Shown here: positions 42,352 through 51,759 of the stretch, in pieces
Numbering within the stretch: the stretch's first letter is position 1
Layout of the letters: every line of letters starts with the position of its first letter
DNA from: Tuctoria greenei
Lineage: Eukaryota; Streptophyta; Magnoliopsida; Poales; Poaceae
Reading direction: 5' to 3'
Assembly (NCBI GenBank): GCA_036927565.1
Contig: JAYESD010000008.1
Location: 111,274,279-111,338,278, forward strand
DNA length: 64,000 nt
Notes under the pieces: generated by a model
Told to the model about the DNA's origin: nothing
Databases searched by the model: none
What the model saw: the letters and a program-made list of their open reading frames with translations, nothing else
Position numbers and translations under genes: made by a program

Positions 42352-45300
42352 ATGGAGTTGGGTCTCCGCGAGAGCCGTTTGAAGACCGAAGGTGACCTGA
42401 AGAAGGTCCGGGCCCTCATGGGATGGTCCCCGGACTTCTTCAACCGCCTGGTCCGTGCCGGGGGAGAGATCCCGTTCGAGAAGGAGCACGCCGGCGAAAT
42501 GGTGTACTTCTCTTCGTACGCCATGGTGGGGTTGATCCCACCTTTTTCCTCCTTTTTCTTGATGCTGCTAGACTTCTATGGTCTGCAGCTGTACCACCTT
42601 GGCCCCCACTCCATTCTTCTTGTGTCCGTCTTCGTCCACTTCTATGAGATGTGGGTGGGCATCCCCCCTGCATTGAACTCTTCCGGACCTTCTTCACCGT
42701 CCATACCACCGGTAGGATTAATGAGTACCTTGGCTTCTACTATTTCGTGAAGCGCAAGAAGTGCCCATTCAAGTACCTCTGGTCGTTTCCCTCTGGAAAG
42801 ATGGATGATTGGAAGAAGGACTGGATATTCATCCGGGTAGAGGAGCACGAGAAGCTGGAGCTGCCCGAAGGCCTCCCCAACATCGACACTACAGTCTGGA
42901 GTGAAGCTCCGGTGTTGTCGGATGCCTTCAACCCTGCTCTGACCAAGATCCGCGAGTGCGTGGAGGGAGGACTAACTCCTCAGGCGGTGTTTTGCAACTT
43001 CCTGGTCAACAGGTGGGCACCGCTGAAGAGGAGAGAAAAGCTCACTTGGGCCCTCAACAGTGTGATGGACGATGACCGGGTCGAGACTGGGCTGAAGTCC
43101 AACATGGCGGGGGCAACCTTGGAGTTTCATCTCAAGAAGTTCCAGCACGGCATCGACGTCGCGGGTGACGACTTGTCCCCGCCATCAGCTTTTCTCCCCC
43201 TGAACGTGGAAGTAGAGTTCAGTAGGGAGCTCCGGCAGAAGATGCCTATACTTGACGACCTTGGTGTCATCGAGAGAAGATCGACCTCCAGGGTGGTGAT
43301 CCCTGGGGCTTCCGAAGGTGGCTCCGACCCTGCCCTGAAGCCAAGGATCGAAGTCGTCGGCAAGGGCAAGGTGCCGGTAGACGAACCCTTGAGCCGGAAG
43401 AGGAAGCTGCAGCATGCCGACGGAAGGTCCATCAGGCCTGCAACCTCTGCATCAGCTCCTTCTCCCTGGAGGGGGAGGTCTTCTACAACTGTGGCGACTG
43501 TACCCGCAGTGGCGTCCTCCCGGGAGGCTAGCTCCAGGCACGCGACTCCAGCGCCAGGGCCTGTTGAAGCCTCTAGGTCCGGAGGTCCTTCACGGTCGAT
43601 GGGGGCCTCGACTAAGGAATGCCCGTGGCTGCAACGAGTTCCGGGGGGCCTTCCGGACCTTCCACGCCGGCGGCGGCTATGGTCAGCCCAGAACGCCCGG
43701 GAAAGAGGTTCTGCGCAAGATGGTGCGGAAGCCTCCCGAGGTAATTTTTAATCTTGACCTCAGACAGTTGTTTTGTTGTAGTAACTGTTTTTTAAGTTTC
43801 TCCATCCCTCATCTGCAGCGTTCCCAAGAAGAGGAGTGAGGCTCCAGCCTCAGCCACAGTAGCTAGAGTTGTGAGGGCGGAAGCTTCTGCTCCTGTCCCG
43901 GTGCCGCCCCAAGTAGTGGCTGAAGCTGCGACAGCTTCGACGCCAGCTGTCGTGGTCATGGACCTCGACTCATCCCCAGAGACTCCCGTGGTAGCGCCGG
44001 ACCGTGGGAGAGAAGATGCGCCAGCGGCAGCTGCCCCGGAGGTTGAAGCTCCGGGTCCTAGTGCAGATATGATGGAAGCTCCGGCCGTTGAGCCAGAGGA
44101 AGCAGTAATTCCGGCCCCAGAGCCAAAAATTGTCGAAGCCCCGGCGGTTGAGCCGCAAGTAATTGAAGTCCCGGCGTATGCGCCGAATGTTGAGGAAGTC
44201 CCGATGGTTGGGTCGGCTACCTCTGAAGCACCGGCCGCAGAGCCGGTCGTTGCTGAAGCTCCGGCCGCAGGGCCGGTTGATGTTGAAGACCTTTTGGCTC
44301 ACAAGCCGGTTGCCGTTGAAGATCTTCCGGCGCCCGAGCCGATCGTGGCACAGGCGTCAGCACTCGAGCCCCCAGTAGAGGAGGTGACTAGGCTGGAGCC
44401 AGAAGCAGCCCATGCTTCGGGAGTGACAACGCCGGAGGTACCCGTGGCTGGGCCAGAGTGCCCTTATGAAGTCGCTGGCCACCTGCCCCAGGGGGCGAAC
44501 GAAGATCTGGTGGCTGGTCCTTCGGAACCACTTCTGGAGGTCAGAACTTCATCAGCGGGACCCTCCTTGATGGCGACTGAGGCCATCCCGGAGGACGGCC
44601 CTAGTGTCGTGGAGGCTCAGGGGACCACTCTTGTGGAGTGGGACCCAATTTTGGTAACTGAAAACCCGCTGGAACCCGCGGAGGAGACCCTAGCAGGTCC
44701 GGATCCTATCCCGTTGTCATTGTCTATTGACAACGCCTGCTCCAGCCTGCGTCAAGTTCAGCTGGCATTCTTCCACGACAGCAAGGCTCTTGATGAGGAG
44801 CGCCAAACCCTTAGGAGGTGGCATAATCGGCTCTACTTCGAGACCAAGTTGGCGCAGTCGAGGCTGGCAGATGACAAAGAATGGATCAAGTAGGAGAAGG
44901 TCCGCTTGGAATACTGGGGCAAATTGTTGGATGACAGGGAGAGCTTGACTCGCGCCCTCGACACCCAATCCCGGACCATTTATGAGCAGACCAAAGCAGC
45001 TAATAGTGCGGCTGATGAACGCCAAGAAAGGCTTGAGGCTATTAACACTACTCTCATCAAGCGACGGGAGGCATTTGAGGAGAGTGAGAAGAGGCTCGAA
45101 GATGAAGAGCAAAAACTCCTAGAGCTGCGGGATGACGTCCTAAAGAGGGAGGAGGAGCTCATCGAAAAGGTGGCTCTGGCTGACAAGGGCCTCGAGGAGC
45201 GCACCAAGAAATTGGAAGAGCGCTGCGCTGAGGAGGAGGAGAAGGCCTGGGTGCGAGGGCAGGAACTCTACGAGCAAGAGTGTGCCATCGCTGCCAGGGA

Positions 45301-45865
45301 GAAGAAAGTGAGGGGCAGGGAGAAGGACTTGGTTGACCTCCGGAACAAGATCTACCTCCAGGAGGAGGAGCTCGGAAAACTCGAGAAGCGAGTTGCTGAA
45401 AAGGTTCAGCAAAATGCCAAAGAGGTTGAGCGCCTTGCTCGCGAGAATTCTGAACTGGCGGCTGCCAAAAGATGCTTGGAAGAACTGAAGGGCGTGAGGG
45501 CAGCAGACTCCCTACAGGTTTGGGAGTTCCTGAGCAAAGCCAACGACGTGCTGACACCGATGGGCTTCAGTCCCGTGCGTCCGGATGATCCGGAGCAGGA
45601 GCCAGACCTGGCGTTGCAGGCGTTGAGCTCGGCGGGTAGCAAACTCTCCAAGGTGGGTGACGTCATCACGGATCAGTTGGAGGTTGAGAGGCAGTCCCTG
45701 GCAAAGAACGTTGCAGAATATGTGCTGACGTGCTACACCAGCCGGGATCCCCAATTCTCTCTGGACCCGGTGCTTAAAGGTCCCGTCGAAGGAGAAGGTG
45801 AAGCCACCCGAGCCAACGTGTCGGAGGTTGCTCAGAAGGTCGCCCAGTTCTTCCATAGGGTCTAG
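42352..45865 (+). pseudogene. E2 opposite-strand gene: Transposase_28-like plus coiled-coil protein
   Basis: The start ATG is 42352 (MELGLRESRLKTEGDL). The N-terminal ~250 residues match the 'putative gypsy-type transposon' family of grasses: IPFEKEHAGEMVYFSSYAM, LQLYHLGPHSILLVSVFVHFYEM, then after a frame change near 42660 CIELFRTFF, YYFVKRKK, WKKDWIFI and LPNIDTTV. A Ser/Ala/Pro linker, a candidate intron (43741-43818), an Ala/Pro/Glu repeat region (EAPAVEP, about 43900-44400) and a long Glu/Lys/Leu coiled coil (44906-45500) follow. One in-frame TAG (44891-44893) splits the last exon. The function is unknown; it is the only coding capacity left in E2. Confidence 0.8.
43741..43818 (+). other. 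Candidate intron in the E2 opposite-strand gene
   Basis: GTAATTTTTA donor and a pyrimidine-rich CATCTGCAG acceptor enclose 78 T-rich bases between two GC-rich open segments, where the reading frame also changes. Splicing is inferred. Confidence 0.55.
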
Positions 45866-46562
45866 GACCATCTCTGTAGCTCCCACATGTATTCCCTCTT
45901 TTTCTTCCCCAATTTTGTAATCCCTTGCCTCCAAATGAATGAAATCCAAATTTTTGCGAATTTTATTTTTTGTCTTCAACACTTTTGTCTTCACTTGGCC
46001 CCCTGGTAGATGTACACAATTTGATTGTGAACATGTACCAAGAGGATATTGTATTTTGTTGAAGACTCATTTGCTTTGAACTTGTAGAATGTAGGTCTGA
46101 AGTCTTCAATAGTGAAGGCCCCCTGAGGTTGTTGGAGCTTAGTAGCTCCGGCAGTGACCTTTGCCAATGCGTAGTTTGTCGATAGCAGACCCCGTTTGTG
46201 GAATCTTCTCACCATCTTTTATTCTGCGTCAACGGCTGGCCCCCCTAGCTTTACCGGAGCTTGGTTGCTCCGGTGATGCTCATTTTCAATGTTCAACATT
46301 GATTATAAGCCACCTAGGGGGAGTCGGAGCTTCGTCAGCTCCGGCTTTTCTCCATCAACGTGGATTCTTTATTTTTCCTGCACATTGAAGCCAAGAAAAA
46401 TAGTAAAATTCGCTCCCTGCCTATAACTTCGTCGTGGCTTACGATTCTCAAGAAAATTTTAGGTCAAACACGATTCTGATTGCGACCGAATGCATTGCCT
46501 TCTTTCTTCCGGATCCAATTGTACTTGGACGCGCCTTACTTTGGCCTGCCGGGGTGTAGGTA
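45866..46562 (+). other. E2 convergent non-coding region with degenerate 70-bp-unit relatives
   Basis: After the stop, AATGAATGAAATCC near 45934 may be part of the 3' UTR. GGCCCCCTG words at about 46000, 46108 and 46238, each followed in the last two by GGAGCTT...GCTCCGG, resemble the E1 70-bp unit. The segment GTCGATAGCAGACCCC near 46178 matches its start. There is no array here. The rest is unique. Confidence 0.55.
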
Positions 46563-46610
46563 GAGTGGCGTACTTAGGGTGCTTGACCAGGCTAAGTCGA
46601 TAGCACACTC
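46563..46610. other. Conserved hairpin, copy 1 of E2
   Basis: Outer arms GAGTG (46563-46567) and CACTC (46606-46610); middle stem CTTAG (46573-46577) with CTAAG (46592-46596); 14-nt interval GGT-N5-ACC-AGG. Same construction as in E1. Confidence 0.7.
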
Positions 46611-46862
46611 CGGCCCTAGATTGGCTTGGCGGCATTCAGGCGAGTGGGCCATGAACAATATTTGAATCCAAAAGAATCGACAATACAGTTCGAATCATAT
46701 ATGAACCAGTCGAACTAAAATTTCTTAATAATTGCCCGTCTTTATTATAGACAAGAAAGAGAAAAATAAAAAATGTTGAGCCTGTACAAAGTAAATGCAC
46801 GTGGAGTCTGTTTCACATGAAGATGTCTTTCATTATAGGTCTAGGGTACAGGGGAAACAAGT

Positions 46863-46896
46863 ACACTCTTAGGGTACGGAACCAGGCTAAGCGTGT
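46863..46896. other. Conserved hairpin, copy 2 of E2
   Basis: Outer arms ACAC (46863-46866) and GTGT (46893-46896); middle stem CTTAG (46868-46872) with CTAAG (46887-46891); the same 14-nt interval GGT-N5-ACC-AGG. Confidence 0.65.
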
Positions 46897-47066
46897 TTCA
46901 TTTCTCATTTGACCCAGGGTAGCTAGCCACACTTTTAGTCCTGAGACTGTGAAAAGCGTTGCATGAACTTTGCGGACCTTCCGGGAAAGGTCCGGCTGTT
47001 CTCCCGTAAGAACTACCCGAATCTGTACAATGACTCTATAACATACACCTCAAGTTACTACAGACT

Positions 47067-47103
47067 CACCTCCGTGATATTAGGTGTAGAACTTACGGAG
47101 GTG
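47067..47103. other. 9-bp inverted repeat at the E2 pol stop
   Basis: CACCTCCGT (47067-47075) pairs with ACGGAGGTG (47095-47103) around the stop codon. The right arm is coding and shared with E1; the left arm is absent from E1, so it may be chance. Confidence 0.5.
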
Positions 47104-47178
47104 CTCAATGTTCCAAGGATTTGGGAGAGGTGTCCCATCCTCGGTTGCCAAGCGAACGCTTCCGGGACGGGATACTTT
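47080..47178 (-). pseudogene. E2 pol remnant: last codons of integrase
   Basis: The minus strand reads VRLATEDGTPLPNPWNIEHL and KFYT before TAA 47080-47082, aligned with the E1 pol C-terminus. Upstream it is joined directly to LTR sequence at 47185, marking the deletion breakpoint. Confidence 0.85.
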
Positions 47179-47184
47179 AATCAC

Positions 47185-47981
47185 TCGGTGTGGGCGCGCA
47201 GAGATTCAAGAAGGTGAAGTGTAAATAACACGGGAGACACGAAGATTTACGTGGTTTGGGCCGCCTGAGCATAATACCGTACTCCACGGGATGTGTTGGT
47301 GTTGTATTGGATGTATGAGCTCAAAGCGAGTTCAGAGTGTAGAGTGAGCGCGTCGTCCGTCTGTCCTATGTATCGTCGGCCTGTCCTTTTATAGTACAAG
47401 GGCAGGCCGTTACAAGTTAGCCTGGCCCGACATGTGGCCCTGGTGGTTACTAATATTGATACACATTTGATGCGCTTAATTACCCTTAATAACCGAGTTA
47501 CGGGCTTTGATAGCACTATTACTGGTAATTAAGGTCGTCTGATCATGTGTCATTAATATAATATTGATGAAACTTAATCGGGTCTTGAAGTCCTTGATTC
47601 CCCTTTGAAGATCCGGAGCCGTTGTGAAGTCTTCCGGAGGTTGGAGGCTGAAGATCCGACGGTTGGACACGTGGCAGCTCCGGAGTGTACTGTGGGAAAT
47701 AGATAGGTCCGGTGCCACCTTACACGTGTCAGTTCTGGAGCTTCCCTCGGTCTGGGGTTAGGTCCGGGGGTGCCGCTATGGTACATAGCCCGGAGCTTCC
47801 CCCTTGTGGGCGGTAGCTCCGGTTTGATAGTACACGTGGCGACCCTGGGACTAACCATGTTGAGGAAGCGTGCCTGGTTATGTCTGACATGTGGGCCTCC
47901 GAAGGTCTTCAAATCAATTAGATGATATTCCCTTGAGATCTTTGCAATCCCAAGGGGTATACGGTACCCAGGGAACCAACA
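47185..47981 (-). repeat. E2 5' LTR (right copy), truncated
   Basis: It aligns with 41022-41818 of the left copy, from TCGGTGTGGG to the CA end. The 62 bp that correspond to 40960-41021 are missing because of the internal deletion. TATA word at 47385-47394. Confidence 0.9.
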
Positions 47982-48050
47982 CATACGTGCCTTCCAAACC
48001 TGAAAATCAATACCACTAAAGACAAAAGGTTTGGCGGAGTATTTCTCCAT
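47982..48050 (-). pseudogene. B gag, N-terminal 23 codons
   Basis: The start ATG at 48048-48050 opens MEKYSAKPFVFSGIDFQVW, matching the intact start of B' gag (14794). E2 separates it from the rest of gag at 40959. The first five bases (47982-47986) are the right CATAC duplication. Confidence 0.9.
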
Positions 48051-48094
48051 GATGATTAGTCAAAAACACGTAGAAATCACAAAGATTAGAGAAA

Positions 48095-48110
48095 CCTGAC
48101 TCTGATACCA
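48095..48110 (-). other. B primer binding site
   Basis: Minus strand TGGTATCAGAGTCAGG, two bases inside the LTR; initiator tRNA-Met type. Confidence 0.85.
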
Positions 48111-48112
48111 AT

Positions 48113-49863
48113 TGTAGGATCGAAGAGCACGTGAAAAGCTACCAGAGGGGGGTGAATGGTAGATTTAAAAATCTTACGCAGCGGAAACAATTAAAACCCA
48201 ACCCCTTCAGTGGAAAATCAATCTGTTAAGAAATTGTGTGTGTTTGACTAATCTAGATGTGATCATTTGTGACAAAAAACAGTATAGATTGTGGAGAATC
48301 AAGTCACTAAGACGTCACAACAAGAATCACGAAAATCCGTCAAGAGAAACTCAAGTTACGATCGAAAGATCGAACAAAGGTCAATCTGTTCTACCGAGTA
48401 AAAAACAGATCTACAATACTGGAAAGAAACTCGTATAGATCTAAAACTACAAATACAATGACCGTAAAATTTTCACAGATGATACATAATCAAGTTGTGA
48501 AAAAAACCCAAAAAGAATCACGTCAATTGGATCTCTAAACTCGAGTTATGATAAAACCACCGAACATAGGTAGTGCTGTGCAGAAAACTCGATGAGAAAA
48601 ACTTGTCTTGAACAAGTCGGACGAACAAGGCACAAAAGTTCCTTTAAACTAGGATCTTTATTCAATAGAACACAAGAGGAACAGCTCAATAGTCGTCTAC
48701 CACGAGCTCTGGCCTCCCTTGCTTATATAACCAGCCCTTAGGCCAACCCAAACCTAACTAAGACTCTAATCCTACTCAGTTAACGAATCGAAACTTTCCA
48801 TAACTGCTCAAGACTCTTCTATAAGCATATAGAAGCAATCTTAAGACTTTCAAACATTTTATGAACATATCACACATTCCTAGAACAACCCAAATTTGTG
48901 ACCCACATGAAATTCTATTATAACCAACTCAAAACTTTCCATATTTGAGTCAAACACGACTCAGTCGCAGCCTGAGTCCATAACCTAGTCAATTGGACCT
49001 TTCCGACCAATTCTTTACGTCCACATCTCTTCATCATGCCTCGCAAGCATGTAGCCACGTCCAAGCACTCCTTGCATATGTGCAAACATCTTCCAACGAC
49101 GTCCATGATACCTTCATATGCATTGTTCTTGATTCAAACATGTTGCGTAACCTCCCGGTCAACTCAACCACAATTCCTCCCGAACTTGGTTGTTGAACCT
49201 CATCTTCTCCCTAAGACTAGTTCAATGGATGCCATCACCGGCCATGTCTTGAACTCAAGCAACACCTACACATGAATAAACAACCAATACTTTCGAGCAC
49301 AAGTCCTCGACTTGACTCTCGTTAGTTCTGAAACCACAACACCTTATGTGAGCACCTCACATAAGCATGTTATAACCCATAAAAAGAATCAACCATAACC
49401 ATCAAAACACACCAAAAAGTTAGTAAAAGATTACTAAGCAAACTTTCCATCAATGTAAAGCAAGTACGAATAATTGCAAGTTAAAAGCATAACCACTGTG
49501 ATCAAGCTCCAAACCTTGCCAAAGCTAACCAGATGTTTGACCGGAGCTTACCAAAGCTAGCAGGACATAGCGCCGGAGCTTACCAAAGCTAGCAGGACCT
49601 AGCACCGGAGCTTACCAAAGCTATTCACACCTAGCGCCAGAGCTTACCAAAGCTAGTCAGACCAAGACAAATAAGTTGGACCTAGCCAAAACAAGTCAAA
49701 CCTTACGTCGGACCTTGCCGGAGCTACCCAAAAAAAGTCGGACCTATCGTTGGACCTTGCTGGAGCTCAAACCTAGAGTCGGACCTTGATGATAGAGGGG
49801 TTTTGGTAGTATTCAAAACTTTTATCATCAAAGCCAATGTATTCATCACACATAGGTCTCACA
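48113..49863 (-). repeat. B 5' LTR (right copy), 1751 bp
   Basis: TGTAGGATCGAAGAGCACG to ATAGGTCTCACA. TTATATAA at 48723-48730 is the likely TATA box. A 32-bp tandem repeat occupies the U3. It is clearly diverged from the left copy, in keeping with an old or recombinant element. Confidence 0.9.
49541..49668 (-). repeat. 32-bp tandem repeat in the B U3
   Basis: CCGGAGCTTACCAAAGCTA or variants begin at 49541, 49573, 49605 and 49637, exactly 32 bp apart. Degenerate relatives are in the left LTR (34200-34440) and in B' (16250-16440). Confidence 0.85.
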
Positions 49864-50695
49864 GTGTGCTGACGCAACTCCGAGTATGGGCGTACGTGCC
49901 ATGTAGTTCGGGTGTTTTCATTTGAATCACCATCGCTCGCAGTTCTGGATTGAGCATACTTGGTCACTGAGTCTTGACGTAGTAAGAAAGAGTAATGGAA
50001 ATATTATGAATATGCTGCTATGAATAATTCTTTGTATTGCAACCTTGGCTGCTATAGAGATAGCATAACTAAATTTACAATTTCCAAACATTCAACTCGA
50101 ATAAGGCTTATGCAACCTTGAGCAAGTATCATCGTGGATGAAGTGTTTCTTCTTTGATTGTGTAATTCACAATGATGCTACGCCCATGGATCGTGTATGC
50201 TACTTTAAAACTTACCACTAAGGATTTACTTTCGGCGAGTTCATTTATGCAAATTCAGCTTTCCAGTCTTTAAAGTTTCCAGCATGTAGAGTTCCATGCT
50301 TTAGGTGAGACGATTAAGTCTTGCTGAGCCTTGTGCTCATGGTTGCTATATTGCGGTTTTTTTAGGTGTTAAATCTTGTGCTTATGTTGTGGTTGTCCGT
50401 TAGACCTCGAGCTTGTCGAGATGTATTTCTCATGGAAACCTTGCTGTTGCCTCTCTCCTTCGAGTTACTAGTGAGAAGCGTCTGTGGGCATGGACGACTT
50501 CTCTTGTGCATAGCTAGTTGAGAGTATGAGTATGTATATTCCGCTGCGTTGTATATTATATTGTAAAAGAGAATCTTGTGAAATAAAAGATTTGTGTTGG
50601 TTATTTGGTGTTGCTTTTCATGTGTGTTGTTGTCTGTCGCATCGCACGATACCACCCAATGTGTATCCTGGGACGTGTGGACCCCGGTCCCCACA
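49864..50695 (+). repeat. A right (3') LTR, truncated
   Basis: It corresponds to 30560-31379 of the left LTR. The first ~3.8 kb are missing, replaced by B. The AATAAAAGATTTGTG word near 50583 is shared. Confidence 0.85.
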
Positions 50696-50700
50696 CTTAT
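50696..50700. repeat. Target-site duplication of A, right copy
   Basis: CTTAT after GTCCCCACA; matches 26747-26751. Confidence 0.85.
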
Positions 50701-51733
50701 CCAGGATAAGGAGAGCTGAGTTGGATTGATTGAGTCTGAGTGTCCATCTGCCTTTGTCTTTGCTACAGGCTTTCAGGGTCTTTCTTAATAACTTAAGTTT
50801 GGCACTCAACCTCTTGACATTGTCTCTTTCTTTTTGTTCTTTTTCCCAGGTTGAGCGGACCACCTCTAGAAAGTCTTCTTGACGTAACCAATGATTCTCA
50901 AAGCGAAAAAAGCCTGCCTTTGGAATGGTATTACCTATCTGTGCAATGCATGGAATGTGGTCTGATGTTGTTTTAGCTAGCGGTGAAAACAGAGTGTTAG
51001 GAAAACATACCGACCATTGGAGGGTTGTAAAACACCAATCCATTTACTCAAGTAGAGGGTCATCTTGCATGTTGCTCCATGTAAATCGTTTGCCTTTTAA
51101 TGGTATTTCCACTAGGCTTGGAGAGTGTATCTATGTGTTAAAGAAGGTCATATCTGAAGTGTTGGCACTTTGACGATTCCTATCCTCAAGGGATCTATAG
51201 AAGTTAAAGTCTCCCACCAACAACCATAATTCCTCATCTGAGATGTTCAATTGATTTAACCAAGTCATAAAGTCCAACCTCGGCTGACCCGTACAGGGGC
51301 CATAAACAGTGGTCAATTTCCATTTTCTTCCATCAAAAACCGATGTGAATTGAACTGTGATTGCGAATTGGAGAACTTGCTTCACTGTTCCTTTGAGAGC
51401 ACCATCATTCCAACCCATCAAAATACCCCCTGAGACACCTATTGAAGGTGCATAAACGAATTTGTTGAAACTCTTGGGAGCGAACTTCTTTATGTAGGAG
51501 GAGTCAAAGTATTCCCTCTTCGTCTCTTGGATACAGTACATGAAATAGTTGCTTTCCTCTATCTTAGCTCTCACCGCTTGGTGCTTAGATGGATCCTTAA
51601 TACCACGTGTGTGCCAATTCAACACATTGAACTTTCTAGTAATATTAGCCATAGAGCAACAAAGATAGGCCATAACAATGAGTTTGCTAAAGACGTCACG
51701 CCGAAAGCAAATAAGATCATAAAGTGCGACCAC
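50701..51733 (-). pseudogene. LINE ORF2, endonuclease part
   Basis: An APE-type endonuclease with motifs in order: LNWHTRGIKDPSKH near residue 38, CIQETKREY (catalytic Glu at about residue 70), VYGPCTG, LLVGDFNFYRS (GDFN at 174-177) and, after a frame change near 51131, TTSDHIPCIAQIG with the SDH box. Linker sequence follows to 50701 (RWTLRLNQSNSALLILDK), where A is inserted. The usual WNxRG-type Asn motif reads NWHTRG. It nicks target DNA to prime reverse transcription. Confidence 0.9.
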
Positions 51734-51759
51734 CCCAAACAGGTTAATAAGCGCAAGTT

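Larger units (their letters stand above)
40960..47981 (-). mobile_element. E2: Tat-like Gypsy deletion derivative in B gag
   Basis: Bounded by TGTCGGTGG and GGAACCAACA with the 5-bp duplication CATAC on both sides. Minus-strand order: 5' LTR (47185-47981, lacking its last 62 bp), about the last 33 codons of pol, convergent non-coding region with two hairpins, opposite-strand gene (42352-45865, plus), leader, PPT, 3' LTR (40960-41818). PBS, gag, protease, RT, RNase H and nearly all integrase are missing in one deletion. It is shorter than E1 would be by about 6 kb. Confidence 0.92.
32798..49863 (-). mobile_element. B: Ty1/Copia retrotransposon, nearly complete, interrupted by E2
   Basis: Minus-strand order: 5' LTR (48113-49863), tRNA-Met PBS, gag (48050-47982 and 40959-39625), gag C-terminal segment, protease, integrase, RT, RNase H, PPT (34564-34578), 3' LTR (32798-34563). 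The gene order PR-INT-RT-RH defines Copia. The RT frame is uninterrupted, while integrase and RNase H are broken. The flanking bases differ (AAATT on the left, GTGTG on the right), and the two flanks come from different parts of element A. The present copy is thus probably a recombinant of two insertions. Confidence 0.88.
26752..50695 (+). mobile_element. A: long-LTR retroelement without recognisable genes (LARD-like), interrupted by B
   Basis: It starts TGTAAAAACCC, ends GTCCCCACA and is flanked by CTTAT on both sides. The left LTR is about 4.6 kb (26752-31379). The right LTR survives only as its last 832 bp (49864-50695). The 1.4-kb remaining interior shows no gag or pol. LTRs above 4 kb with a non-coding interior are the definition of LARDs described in Triticeae; membership of that group is inference. 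It is inserted in the LINE ORF2. Confidence 0.8.

Noticed and set aside
47067..47103. Inverted repeat as a conserved terminator
   Set aside because: The left arm is missing from E1, so conservation is not supported; kept only as a low-confidence feature.
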